9,402 nucleotides of DNA, taken from NCBI GenBank assembly GCA_934351705.1, contig CAKRJK010000037.1:1-9402 (forward strand), read 5' to 3'. Shown one piece after another: positions 1 to 7,347 of the stretch. Positions within the stretch are counted from its first letter, which is position 1, and each line of letters starts with the position of its first letter. A program made the translations under genes and the position numbers. The DNA comes from an uncultured Lachnospiraceae bacterium (lineage in GTDB: Bacteria > Bacillota > Clostridia > Lachnospirales > Lachnospiraceae). The notes beneath the pieces were generated by a model that was not told where the DNA came from, searched no databases, and was given only the letters and a program-made list of their open reading frames with translations.

Positions 1-188
<188 letters not shown>

Positions 189-198
189 CTAAAATAAA

Positions 199-921
199 TT
201 ATTCTGTTTCCATTGCACTGTTTACGTATGTCATAGTCAGCATACAGAATACATAGGTCTGAATTGCTCCTGAGAACAAGTCAAAGTAAACGTGTAATGC
301 TGCCGGCCAGATAATTGCTATCTTTGAAAGCAATCCATAAATCAACGCCATAATTACCGTTCCCGATAATATATTCGCAAACAAACGCAGCGATAATGAT
401 ACCGGTACGGCGAAATCACCGATAAGGTTAATCGGCAGCCAAAACGGCCACGGATCACACAGTCCCTTGATGACTCCTGAAACTTTCTGGTATTTGAATT
501 TGCAGAAAGTTATCATTGAAAACGTAATCAATGCGAGTGCTAAAGTGGTTCCATAATCCGCTGTTGGTGGTCTTAATCCCAAAAGACCGGAAATATTGCT
601 GAATAGGATAAATATAAAAATCGTACCGATGTAGTTCTTAAATTTCTTAGAGTTCTCACCCATAACACCTTCAACTACACCATCCAACTTCTCTACTATC
701 AACTCTGCGATATTCTGAAAAGTATCCGGCACATCTGTTGCATGCTTCATTTTTCGATTCACAATAAATGCAAATGTCAAAAGAATCACCATGACAATCA
801 AAATGCACACATGCGTTGTGGTAATCCATACAGTATGACCAAATAATTCATAGGAAAAAAGTCCATGAACCATAAAATCAATGTCTTCTGAACTGGATGC
901 CATCAAAATTGCGTTATCCAC
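199..921 (-). CDS. atpB: F-type ATP synthase subunit a
   Basis: Subunit a provides the stator half-channels through which ions reach the c-ring. The 240-residue product has the usual length and several hydrophobic spans (about 34-55, 97-116, 124-140, 160-200, 203-232). The essential arginine is Arg179, within the conserved stretch PVSLSLRLFANILSG. The start is GTG at 921 rather than the in-frame ATG six codons later, because a near-perfect Shine-Dalgarno AAGGAGGTG (927-935) lies 5 bases before the GTG. The gene sits between atpI and atpE, as in many Firmicutes atp operons. There is nothing degenerate in it. Confidence 0.97.
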   Translation of the reverse strand: MDNAILMASSSEDIDFMVHGLFSYELFGHTVWITTTHVCILIVMVILLTFAFIVNRKMKHATDVPDTFQNIAELIVEKLDGVVEGVMGENSKKFKNYIGTIFIFILFSNISGLLGLRPPTADYGTTLALALITFSMITFCKFKYQKVSGVIKGLCDPWPFWLPINLIGDFAVPVSLSLRLFANILSGTVIMALIYGLLSKIAIIWPAALHVYFDLFSGAIQTYVFCMLTMTYVNSAMETE

Positions 922-926
922 AATTT

Positions 927-935
927 CACCTCCTT
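927..935 (-). promoter_or_regulatory. Strong ribosome binding site that sets the GTG start of atpB
   Basis: The minus strand reads AAGGAGGTG, complementary to the 16S rRNA 3' end over nine bases. Its spacing fits initiation at the GTG at 921 and not at the ATG six codons downstream. The strong site may raise a-subunit output relative to atpI just upstream, which has no clear site of its own. Confidence 0.8.
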
Positions 936-960
936 ATCCATTGCATATGGATGTACTGCA

Positions 961-1386
961 TCAAGACATATCGTCTTTTTTTTGATGATGCGTTATTTTA
1001 TGAATAAAAGGCTGCATATAGGCTGCTGCCTTTAATCCCTCTACTCCGATAAATACCATGATAAAATTGCCGAGTTTAAATTTTGCGGTAATGAAAAAAA
1101 CGCTTACAACGACAATATATCGTAACACTGACTGAAAAATGACTTTATTTTTTGCACCGTTCTCTGTGCCTGTATCCACGGCTTCATCAATGATCACCGC
1201 CATATGGATCGCCATAGCACACGCCATCACAATCCCAATCCAAAGTCCTGTGCTGTATCTGAGCTTGTCCTTCACAAACCAGACTCCGGCTGCCTCCACG
1301 ATAACTCCGTATAAAAGAATCCCCAGCAGCAATTCCGGAAGTGCCTTATTCAGTCTTCTTATCATGCTTCTTATCGTCACTTTCAT
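961..1386 (-). CDS. atpI: AtpI-like membrane protein of the ATP synthase operon
   Basis: A 141-residue membrane protein with four predicted spans (about 20-38, 45-67, 83-103, 106-128), a basic N-terminus and a hydrophilic tail (HHQKKDDMS). Size, topology and place between atpZ and atpB fit the AtpI (ATP-synt_I) family, reported to help assemble the c-ring and perhaps to handle Mg2+ or Ca2+. The assignment rests mainly on context and topology because the family is poorly conserved. The ATG at 1386 overlaps atpZ by 41 bases in another frame and has no visible Shine-Dalgarno. An in-frame ATG at 1365 (residue 8) would cut the overlap to 20 bases and is equally possible. Either start would probably depend on translational coupling with atpZ. 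Confidence 0.8.
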   Translation of the reverse strand: MKVTIRSMIRRLNKALPELLLGILLYGVIVEAAGVWFVKDKLRYSTGLWIGIVMACAMAIHMAVIIDEAVDTGTENGAKNKVIFQSVLRYIVVVSVFFITAKFKLGNFIMVFIGVEGLKAAAYMQPFIHKITHHQKKDDMS

Positions 1387-1588
1387 ATATTTTTTTTGCT
1401 AAAATGTAACAGTTTCTGAATCCGGCAAGTGCTCCTATAAAAAAGAGTACAATCGCAAAAAAGGACAATCCTGTCTTTTTATCCAGAAAAATCCCCAGCG
1501 CCGTACACAAAAAAATAGGAACTATCATGTTAATACCAAACTGTGTAATCAGAACAATCGACTGATAAACGCTCTTCTTGTACTTCAC
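1346..1588 (-). CDS. atpZ: AtpZ-like small two-span membrane protein, first gene of the atp operon
   Basis: An 80-residue protein with two hydrophobic spans (about 8-34 and 41-66) joined by a short basic/acidic turn (FLDKKTG), and a charged tail (DDKKHDKKTE). The GALAGFRNCY motif at the end of span 2 is typical of AtpZ/AtpI-type proteins encoded at the head of F0F1 operons. The start is GTG at 1588, preceded at 6 bases by AAGGAG (1595-1600). A promoter lies at 1635-1662, so this should be the first cistron. Its end overlaps atpI. The exact role of the family is unsettled; assembly of F0 or divalent cation transport have been proposed. Confidence 0.82.
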   Translation of the reverse strand: MKYKKSVYQSIVLITQFGINMIVPIFLCTALGIFLDKKTGLSFFAIVLFFIGALAGFRNCYILAKKIYESDDKKHDKKTE

Positions 1589-1634
1589 ACGTAGCTCCTT
1601 TCTGTCCCTATCAACAAAAAATCATATAGGTCAT

Positions 1635-1662
1635 TTTATACCACTTTCCTCCCATTTGTCCA
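1635..1662 (-). promoter_or_regulatory. Predicted sigma-A promoter of the atp operon
   Basis: The minus strand has TGGACA (1657-1662), a 16-base spacer and TATAAA (1635-1640). Both boxes are close to consensus. The predicted start would be near 1628, giving a leader of about 40 bases before the atpZ GTG. It lies in the 125-base gap between the dCMP deaminase gene and atpZ (1589-1713), where I see no convincing terminator and no small gene. Confidence 0.6.
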
Positions 1663-1713
1663 TAACATTCTGATAAATTTCTAAAGTTTAGACAAAATGG
1701 CGTTTTTGTATTT

Positions 1714-2199
1714 TTATAACGTGATTTTTATCTCACGATCTGTATGCTCGTATTTGCGGATTTCTACTCCCGCTGCCCTCAGCATTCTCTTTGACGCAAT
1801 GACTCCGGGCGTATTCTTATACTTATCTTCATCATAAACAACGGTTTTTATACCTGATTGTATAATTGCTTTTGCACATTCATTGCAGGGAAACAGCGAC
1901 ACGTACAAAATAGAACCTTCCAGACTTCCGCCCCGATAATTTAAAATCGCATTCAGCTCGCTGTGCGTCGTATAAAAATATTTGTTGTCCAGTGGCTCTC
2001 CCTCTCTCGCCCACGGAAAATCATCATCCGAGCAGCCTTTCGGAAATCCGTTATACCCCATCGAGAGTATCTTGTGATCTGCACTTACGATACAGGCTCC
2101 CACCTGTGTGTTCGGATCTTTGGAGCGCATACTGGATAACTTGGCAACTCCCATAAAATATTCGTCCCAACTGATATAATCCTCTCTTTTATCACTCAT
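1714..2199 (-). CDS. comEB: dCMP deaminase, ComEB type
   Basis: A zinc-dependent deoxycytidylate deaminase making dUMP, the precursor for thymidylate. The 161-residue product has the family zinc site: His79 and catalytic Glu81 in HSELNAIL, and Cys105 and Cys108 in PCNECAK. The substrate region upstream, with DPNTQVGACIV and MGYNGFPKG, is also typical. The open frame extends to 2298, but the true start is almost certainly the ATG at 2199, because AGGAGGG (2207-2213) lies 7 bases before it and the extra 33 upstream residues overlap upp and match nothing in the family. It follows upp by 67 bases, giving a small pyrimidine salvage pair. The comEB name comes from the Bacillus late-competence locus; a role in competence is not implied here. 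Confidence 0.93.
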   Translation of the reverse strand: MSDKREDYISWDEYFMGVAKLSSMRSKDPNTQVGACIVSADHKILSMGYNGFPKGCSDDDFPWAREGEPLDNKYFYTTHSELNAILNYRGGSLEGSILYVSLFPCNECAKAIIQSGIKTVVYDEDKYKNTPGVIASKRMLRAAGVEIRKYEHTDREIKITL

Positions 2200-2206
2200 C
2201 GCAATT

Positions 2207-2213
2207 CCCTCCT
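2207..2213 (-). promoter_or_regulatory. Ribosome binding site that sets the start of the dCMP deaminase
   Basis: The minus strand reads AGGAGGG, 7 bases before the ATG at 2199. It excludes the longer open frame that begins inside upp. Confidence 0.8.
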
Positions 2214-2237
2214 CTTTTTGTATACAGAATACAAAGA

Positions 2238-2260
2238 ACGGATTACCAAAGGTAATCCGT
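2238..2260. terminator. Perfect 10-bp hairpin between upp and the dCMP deaminase gene
   Basis: A perfect inverted repeat, ACGGATTACC / GGTAATCCGT with a 3-base loop, begins 6 bases after the upp stop. On the minus strand the following tract is only TCTTTGT. On the plus strand the hairpin is followed by AATTTTTTATTTT, a far better U-run, although no plus-strand gene ends here. It may be a weak or bidirectional terminator, or a 3'-end stabiliser allowing read-through into the dCMP deaminase gene. Confidence 0.5.
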
Positions 2261-2266
2261 AATTTT

Positions 2267-2896
2267 TTATTTTGTACCGAAAATACGGTCTCCCGCATCG
2301 CCTAAGCCCGGCACGATATAACCATGTTCGTTCAAATGCTCATCCTGTGCTCCGACATAAATATCTACATCCGGATGTGCCTCCTGCATTCTCTTGATTC
2401 CTTCCGGTGCTGCGATAATGCACATAAAATGAATATGTTTTACACCCTTGTCTTTTAACATCTGAATTGCTGCTACGGAAGAACCTCCTGTTGCAAGCAT
2501 CGGATCTACCACGAATACTTCTCTCTCGTCACAGTCCTTTGGCAGTTTGCAGTAATACTCAACCGGCTCTAAGGTCTCCTCATTACGATACAAGCCGATG
2601 TGTCCGACTTTTGCTGAAGGTATCATTGCAAGCATTCCGTCTACCATTCCGAGTCCTGCTCTTAAAATCGGAACAACCGCCAATTTCTTTCCTTTTAATT
2701 CTTTTGCGGTTGTCTTACAGATCGGTGTCTGTATCTCAACGTCTACCAATTCCAGATCTCTGGTTGCCTCGTAGCACATCAGCATGGCGATCTCGCTGAT
2801 CAAAGTACGGAAATCTTTGGAACCTGTGTCCATTCTCCGAATCCATCCTATTTTGTGTTGTATTAATGGGTGATCCATAATTGTTACTTTTGACAT
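2267..2896 (-). CDS. upp: Uracil phosphoribosyltransferase
   Basis: A cytoplasmic salvage enzyme that makes UMP from uracil and PRPP. The 209-residue length is the family norm. The PRPP-binding loop is [12 protein letters not shown] (about 129-140), and the uracil-binding C-terminal segment is [13 protein letters not shown] (192-204). The ILRAGLGM segment (77-84) is also diagnostic. The ATG at 2896 has AAGGAG (2904-2909) at 7 bases, placed inside the last codons of the upstream fusion gene. The two frames overlap by 13 bases, so upp is probably co-transcribed and coupled with it. A hairpin follows the stop. Confidence 0.98.
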   Translation of the reverse strand: MSKVTIMDHPLIQHKIGWIRRMDTGSKDFRTLISEIAMLMCYEATRDLELVDVEIQTPICKTTAKELKGKKLAVVPILRAGLGMVDGMLAMIPSAKVGHIGLYRNEETLEPVEYYCKLPKDCDEREVFVVDPMLATGGSSVAAIQMLKDKGVKHIHFMCIIAAPEGIKRMQEAHPDVDIYVGAQDEHLNEHGYIVPGLGDAGDRIFGTK

Positions 2897-4422
2897 GTTT
2901 TTTCTCCTTCATTTAGTATTTTTACAAGTTTTTTTATAGATTTGTTTAGTGTTTCATAACAGAGTCCGTACGCCTGCAATGTTCCGCCATACGGATCTAA
3001 AATCTCTAATTCATCCCCCACCAGTGTTGTGAGTACCTGCACACTCTCTTCTTCTAACTGTGGAAAAAGTTCTATAATCTTTTGCCGGCTCTCCTCGCTC
3101 ATGGTCAGTATCAGCGTGTCTTGTGTAATATCCTCTTCGACCAGCTGTGCAGACATAAATCCGTCTGTTTTTAATCCGTTGCTGATCATAACCGCTTCTG
3201 CTTTTTGATTCAGCGGTTCCGGGAACAGCACCACCAGTCCTCTCGATAAAATCTCAATCGGTCTGCTCAACACCTGTTCTTCTAAGATTGCCGCTGCCAT
3301 CGGCGCCCGACAGGTTCCCCCGTCGCCCACAAAGATAATTCTGTTGTATGCACAAAGCTCTCTTTTGCGGCTCTTAGTCTCTATCACTTCATGTCCCGCC
3401 GCTTTTAAAAGGCGGTTCATAATAGCCTGTCCGATCCGCGGTGTCTGAAAACTCTCCGAATAGATTACATCTACGTCCAATTCGTCAAACTGACGTAAGA
3501 TTCCGTAGAGATGTCTTGCAATCGTGTCCTCATCCTCTCTGGTTCCGATATTCAGAACCGTTCCGCTTAGATATTTTCTTGCGGTTTCATCTGCCGCAAT
3601 GATCCCGACTTTTTTGCCATCCTGTAAATCCTGCTGTGCCATCCGGTTGATCGTATCGATCACAGCATCCCTGTCACCTTCCACCAGCTTTAAATCTGCC
3701 TTTGGTGCATAGTGCTTGTATTTCATGCCCGGTGCTTTTGGCTTCTGCTCCGAATCCTCCTGTATCAGTCCCGGATCTATGGCAACCGTTCCGATGACTT
3801 CTTCTAACATCTCTTTGGTAATATAACCCGGACGCAAAATCATCGGTACTTCCTGTGTCAGATCTATAATGGTGGATTCGATTCCGATAGAACCGTTCCC
3901 TCCATCCAGGATCATCGGTATCTTACCCGATAAATCTTCTGCTACGTGCTTTGCCTCTGTCGGGCTTGGTCTGCCCGATATGTTTGCACTCGGAGCCGCA
4001 ATGAATGTGCCGCTCTCTTCTATCAACGCTAACGCAACGGGATGATTTGGCATACGAATGGCAACCGTGTCCAATCCGCCGGTTGTCTCATACGGCACCG
4101 CCGGATTTTTCTCCAAAATCATCGTCAGCGGTCCCGGCCAAAATGTTCCCGCCAGCTTCACTGCCTTGCCCGGCACTCTGGCGGTAAGATATTCTAAATC
4201 TCTTGCCTGTGCCACATGAACGATCAGCGGATTGTCTGACGGTCTTCCCTTTGCCTCGTAAATCCTCTTTGCTGCCTGCGGGTTCATGGCGTCGCCTCCC
4301 AGACCGTAAACGGTCTCTGTCGGAAATGCGACCAATCCGCCTTCTTTGATAATTGCGGCTGCACGTCGGATACTCTCTTTGTCTATCTCATCACTGTTCA
4401 TTTGAATAATTTCTGTTTCCAT
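2884..4422 (-). CDS. Sua5/YwlC threonylcarbamoyl-AMP synthase fused to a YwlE-like phosphatase domain lacking its nucleophile
   Basis: The 512-residue protein has three parts. Residues 10-210 are a YrdC/Sua5 domain that makes threonylcarbamoyl-AMP for t6A37 of ANN-decoding tRNAs: [11 protein letters not shown] (33-43), KGRPSDNPL (58-66), the WPGPLTMIL stretch (95-103), [10 protein letters not shown] (145-154) and an RPG element (197-199). Residues 229-350 are a Sua5 C-terminal domain starting [11 protein letters not shown]. Residues 360-512 resemble low-molecular-weight phosphatases of the YwlE type. There the P-loop, normally CTGNTCRSP, reads GDGGTCRAP (366-374): the nucleophilic Cys is Gly366 (codon GGC at 3325-3327), while Thr370, Cys371 and Arg372 remain. 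The general-acid motif DPYGG (476-480) is intact. Synthase activity is expected; the C-terminal domain is probably a catalytically dead phosphatase. The ATG at 4422 has no clear Shine-Dalgarno. The last 13 bases overlap upp. Confidence 0.93.
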   Translation of the reverse strand: METEIIQMNSDEIDKESIRRAAAIIKEGGLVAFPTETVYGLGGDAMNPQAAKRIYEAKGRPSDNPLIVHVAQARDLEYLTARVPGKAVKLAGTFWPGPLTMILEKNPAVPYETTGGLDTVAIRMPNHPVALALIEESGTFIAAPSANISGRPSPTEAKHVAEDLSGKIPMILDGGNGSIGIESTIIDLTQEVPMILRPGYITKEMLEEVIGTVAIDPGLIQEDSEQKPKAPGMKYKHYAPKADLKLVEGDRDAVIDTINRMAQQDLQDGKKVGIIAADETARKYLSGTVLNIGTREDEDTIARHLYGILRQFDELDVDVIYSESFQTPRIGQAIMNRLLKAAGHEVIETKSRKRELCAYNRIIFVGDGGTCRAPMAAAILEEQVLSRPIEILSRGLVVLFPEPLNQKAEAVMISNGLKTDGFMSAQLVEEDITQDTLILTMSEESRQKIIELFPQLEEESVQVLTTLVGDELEILDPYGGTLQAYGLCYETLNKSIKKLVKILNEGEKTCQK

Positions 4423-4429
4423 GACTCTT

Positions 4430-4457
4430 ATTTTATCATGTTTTAGAAATATCGCAA
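4430..4457 (-). promoter_or_regulatory. Possible promoter directly in front of the Sua5 fusion gene
   Basis: The minus strand has TTGCGA (4452-4457), a 16-base spacer and TAAAAT (4430-4435), which ends only 7 bases before the ATG at 4422. If used, transcription would begin at or next to the start codon and the mRNA would be leaderless or nearly so. This agrees with the missing Shine-Dalgarno, but the -35 box matches consensus at only four of six positions. Confidence 0.3.
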
Positions 4458-4479
4458 CCGCATAAAATATTCCTTAACA

Positions 4480-5169
4480 CTATTTTACATCTTTTAAATA
4501 AGAGGTAATTCCTTTATGTATTGCCTCTGCCACTTCCTTTTGATAGTCTTTGTCGGATAATTTTGCGGCTTCTTCGTTGTTGCTCAAAAATCCGCACTCT
4601 ACTATGACTGTCGGTGATTTTGTCTTTTTTAATAGGTAATAGCTCTCGTTTGCCTTTGCCACTCTGTGATTTTCTTTATCCAACTGCTGCACCAGCGTTC
4701 CCTGCAAAACCTTCGCCAGCTTTTCCCCCTCTGCGGACTGCCCGTAATAAAAGACCTGCGCTCCTTTGACATATTCTTCGGGATAGCTGTTCTGATGAAT
4801 GCTCACGGTAAAGACCGGATTGGCTTTGTCTATGATGCTGCAGCGTTTTTTCATGTCATCCACTTTTTTGTTTCTGGCTGTCGCACTGTATAATCCCTCG
4901 CCGCTGTCCCTTGTCAGAACGACCTTGATCCCGTCCTTTTCCAGCTTCTTTTTTAATTCTTTGGCAATAGCTAAGTTGATGTCCTTTTCCTTTTTTCCGT
5001 TGATACCGATTTTTCCGGGATCGTCTCCTCCGTGTCCCGCGTCTATCACAATACAGGTTTTTTCCTCTCCCACTCTGCTCTGCTGCACATAAACGGAGCT
5101 TTTCTTTGCCAGAAATCCCGCCGCCACAAGCAGAACCATTCCCATAATCACTTCTACTTTCTTTTTCAC
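4480..5169 (-). CDS. cwlD: N-acetylmuramoyl-L-alanine amidase, CwlD type
   Basis: A zinc amidase (Amidase_3) that cleaves the bond between muramic acid and L-Ala in peptidoglycan. In spore formers CwlD acts in making muramic-delta-lactam of the spore cortex. The 229-residue size is close to Bacillus CwlD. An N-terminal hydrophobic anchor spans about 6-21, so the catalytic domain acts outside the membrane. The motifs are VIDAGHGGDDPG with His46, Glu61, SIHQNS with His125, and VIVECGFLSN with catalytic Glu191. The start is GTG at 5169, preceded by a weak GGGTGAG; the overlapping upstream ATG is in another frame. The gene lies 129 bases after metG, beyond a hairpin, and 57 bases before the Sua5 fusion gene. 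A general cell-wall amidase role cannot be excluded from sequence alone. Confidence 0.88.
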   Translation of the reverse strand: MKKKVEVIMGMVLLVAAGFLAKKSSVYVQQSRVGEEKTCIVIDAGHGGDDPGKIGINGKKEKDINLAIAKELKKKLEKDGIKVVLTRDSGEGLYSATARNKKVDDMKKRCSIIDKANPVFTVSIHQNSYPEEYVKGAQVFYYGQSAEGEKLAKVLQGTLVQQLDKENHRVAKANESYYLLKKTKSPTVIVECGFLSNNEEAAKLSDKDYQKEVAEAIHKGITSYLKDVK

Positions 5170-5242
5170 TCATGCTCACCCAACTACAAATCTTGTTGCA
5201 TTTTATGAAAAAAGCTGTTTGGATAGAACTCTTACACAGGAA

Positions 5243-5274
5243 AATACGCCCCCGCAAATTTGCAGGGACGTATT
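5243..5274 (-). terminator. Long hairpin terminator after metG
   Basis: A 32-base inverted repeat with arms AATACGTCCCTGC and GCGGGGGCGTATT and a central AAATTT, beginning 24 bases after the metG stop. It pairs with only G-T mismatches. The minus strand continues TTCC, giving a short run of four T in TATTTTCC, so it should act as a moderate intrinsic terminator and separate metG from cwlD. Confidence 0.65.
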
Positions 5275-5298
5275 GTGATTGTCTGTATTTTTATCTGA

Positions 5299-7257
5299 TT
5301 AGCAGATCTCTGCTCCGCTCGGCATTTTCTTTTCCGGAATCATCAGTGCGAGTTCACCGTTTTCATCCTCGGCACAAAGCAGCATTCCCTCGGAGAGGAT
5401 TCCCGCTAATTTTGCAGGTTTTAAATTAACTAAAACCATGACTTTTTTGCCGACCATCTCCTCTGCGGAGTAGTGCTTTTTGATACCGGATACAATCTGT
5501 TTTACCTCGCTGCCGATACGCACTTTGGAACAAAGCAGTTTCTTGGATTTCGGAACTTCCTCACAGGCAATAATCTCACCTACCTGAAATTGCATTTTCA
5601 TAAAGTCATCATAGCTGATTTCTTCTTTTGCTTCGATGTCAATGCCCGGCTCGTCGAAACCTTTTTCCTCCTCTGCCACCGGCGGATGGAGTTCTTCTAC
5701 TTTTTTGAGCACTTCTTCTATGTCAAGACGTGCAAATAAAATTTCCGGTTTGTCCGTTACCTTTGTTCCGTTCTCGTAAAGACCGAATGTAGATAACTGC
5801 TCGTAATCTCTCTTTGTCGTATTTAACTGTGCAAGCACTTTTTCTGCTGTTTCCGGCAGGAAACTTTCTAATAAGGATGCTCCTATGCTGATGCTCTCGA
5901 CAAGATTGTAAAGAACGGTTGCAAGACGGTCCTTTTTGTCTTCTTCTTTTGCGAGTGCCCACGGCATCGTTTCGTCAATATATTTGTTGCAACGTTTGAA
6001 CAGTGCAAAAATCTCGGTGATCGCATCTGCCACGCGGAGTTCTGCCATCTTTTTGTTTACACGCTCTGCCGTAGTGGTCACAACTTCTTTCAAATCATTG
6101 TCCACTTCCTCACTGACACCTTTATCGCATACCACACCGTCAAAATATTTGTTACTCATGGAGATGGTACGGTTGACCAGATTTCCAAGTGTGTTTGCAA
6201 GATCTGAATTGATACGCTCTACCAAAAGCTCCCATGAGATCACACCGTCGTTTTCAAACGGCATCTCATGCAGTACGAAGTAACGCACTGCGTCCACTCC
6301 GAAGAAATCTACCAGCTCGTCGGCATAGAGCACGTTTCCTTTGGACTTGCTCATCTTGCCCTCGCCCTGTAAAAGCCACGGATGTCCGAAAATCTGTTTT
6401 GGCAGCGGCAAATCGAGTGCCATTAAGAAAATCGGCCAGTAAATCGTATGGAAACGAATAATGTCTTTTCCGATTAAGTGCAGGTCTGCCGGCCAGTCTT
6501 TTTTGAACTGCTCTGTGGAATCTCCGTCACAGTCATAACCGATTCCGGTAATATAGTTGGTCAGTGCATCCAGCCATACATAGACTACGTGTTTGTCATC
6601 AAAATCTACCGGGATTCCCCATTTAAAGGAAGTTCTGGATACACACAGATCCTGTAATCCCGGAAGTAAGAAGTTGTTCATCATCTCGTTTTTGCGGGAT
6701 ACCGGCTGAATAAATTCAGGATGTGTGTTGATATGCTCGATCAAACGGTCTGCATATTTGCTCATTTTAAAGAAGTACGCTTCCTCTTGTGCCGGAACCA
6801 CTTCTGCTCCGCAGTCCGGACACTTTCCGTCAACGAGCTGTGATTCTGTAAAGAAGGATTCGCACGGCGTACAATAAAGTCCTTCGTAATGACCTTTGTA
6901 GATGTCTCCCTGATCATATAATTTCTTGAAGATCTTCTGCACCTGTTTTTCATGCGGTGCATCGGTGGTACGGATAAATTTGTCGTAGGAGGTGTTCATC
7001 AAATCCCAGATTCTTTTTACCTCTCCCGCTACGTTGTCCACGTATTCTTTCGGTGAAATTCCCGCTTCATTTGCTTTTTCCTCGATTTTCTGACCGTGCT
7101 CGTCTGTTCCTGTCTGGAAAAACACGTCGTATCCTTCATATCTTTTGTATCTTGCGATACTGTCTGCCAATACAATCTCGTAGGTATTGCCGATATGCGG
7201 CTTACCGGATGTATAGGCAATGGCGGTTGTCATATAATACTTTCCCTTGTTATTCAT
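5299..7257 (-). CDS. metG: Methionyl-tRNA synthetase with C-terminal tRNA-binding domain
   Basis: A class I synthetase charging tRNA-Met in the cytoplasm. At 652 residues it is a full-length dimeric-type MetRS. The HIGH motif is HIGN at 21-24. A four-cysteine zinc knuckle is formed by Cys129, Cys132, Cys146 and Cys149 (CTPC, CPDC). KMSKS is at 301-305, followed by KGNVL. An anticodon-binding helical domain covers roughly 340-500. The last 105 residues form an EMAP/Arc1p-like tRNA-binding OB fold (VGEIIACEEVPKSKKLL, later LVNLKPAKLAGILSEGM). The ATG at 7257 is preceded by AGGAG with a 10-base spacer. Expression is predicted to be induced by uncharged tRNA-Met through the T-box leader at 7310-7595, and a hairpin follows the stop. 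No defect was seen. Confidence 0.98.
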   Translation of the reverse strand: MNNKGKYYMTTAIAYTSGKPHIGNTYEIVLADSIARYKRYEGYDVFFQTGTDEHGQKIEEKANEAGISPKEYVDNVAGEVKRIWDLMNTSYDKFIRTTDAPHEKQVQKIFKKLYDQGDIYKGHYEGLYCTPCESFFTESQLVDGKCPDCGAEVVPAQEEAYFFKMSKYADRLIEHINTHPEFIQPVSRKNEMMNNFLLPGLQDLCVSRTSFKWGIPVDFDDKHVVYVWLDALTNYITGIGYDCDGDSTEQFKKDWPADLHLIGKDIIRFHTIYWPIFLMALDLPLPKQIFGHPWLLQGEGKMSKSKGNVLYADELVDFFGVDAVRYFVLHEMPFENDGVISWELLVERINSDLANTLGNLVNRTISMSNKYFDGVVCDKGVSEEVDNDLKEVVTTTAERVNKKMAELRVADAITEIFALFKRCNKYIDETMPWALAKEEDKKDRLATVLYNLVESISIGASLLESFLPETAEKVLAQLNTTKRDYEQLSTFGLYENGTKVTDKPEILFARLDIEEVLKKVEELHPPVAEEEKGFDEPGIDIEAKEEISYDDFMKMQFQVGEIIACEEVPKSKKLLCSKVRIGSEVKQIVSGIKKHYSAEEMVGKKVMVLVNLKPAKLAGILSEGMLLCAEDENGELALMIPEKKMPSGAEIC

Positions 7258-7309
7258 CTTGCTTTCTCTCCTCTTTCATAATTGCTGCATGGCATTTTTA
7301 CGGCTTTAC

Positions 7310-7347
7310 AAAAATAAAAAGCCCGTCTTCAAAAATTGAAGACGAGC
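7310..7347 (-). terminator. T-box intrinsic terminator upstream of metG
   Basis: Arms GCTCGTCTTCAA and TTGAAGACGGGC pair over 12 bp with a TTT loop (7321-7347) and are followed by TTTTTATTTTT (7310-7320). This is a strong Rho-independent terminator on the minus strand. Its left arm is the same sequence that closes the antiterminator, so the two structures exclude each other. It lies 53 bases before metG. Confidence 0.95.

Noticed and set aside
1139..1402. Plus-strand frame with hydrophobic product opposite atpI
   Set aside because: The complement of a membrane protein gene often gives a hydrophobic antisense frame; no ribosome binding site and no family resemblance.
1680..1712. Small inverted repeats (TCTAAA/TTTAGA and CAAAA/TTTTG) after the dCMP deaminase gene as a terminator
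   Set aside because: Stems of 5-6 bp, one with a 1-base loop, and no U-run on the minus strand.
2200..2298. N-terminal extension of 33 residues for the dCMP deaminase reading frame
   Set aside because: It overlaps upp, includes the hairpin region, matches no deaminase feature, and a strong ribosome binding site sets the start at 2199.
5170..5242. Sporulation sigma-factor promoter in front of cwlD (CATAAAA near 5205-5215)
   Set aside because: The -10-like element lacks a matching -35 for sigma-E, sigma-G or sigma-A at proper spacing; not strong enough to annotate.
4856..5257. Minus-strand frame of 133 residues overlapping cwlD
   Set aside because: Low-complexity Arg/Lys/Gly-rich product in another frame of a well-supported amidase; a shadow.
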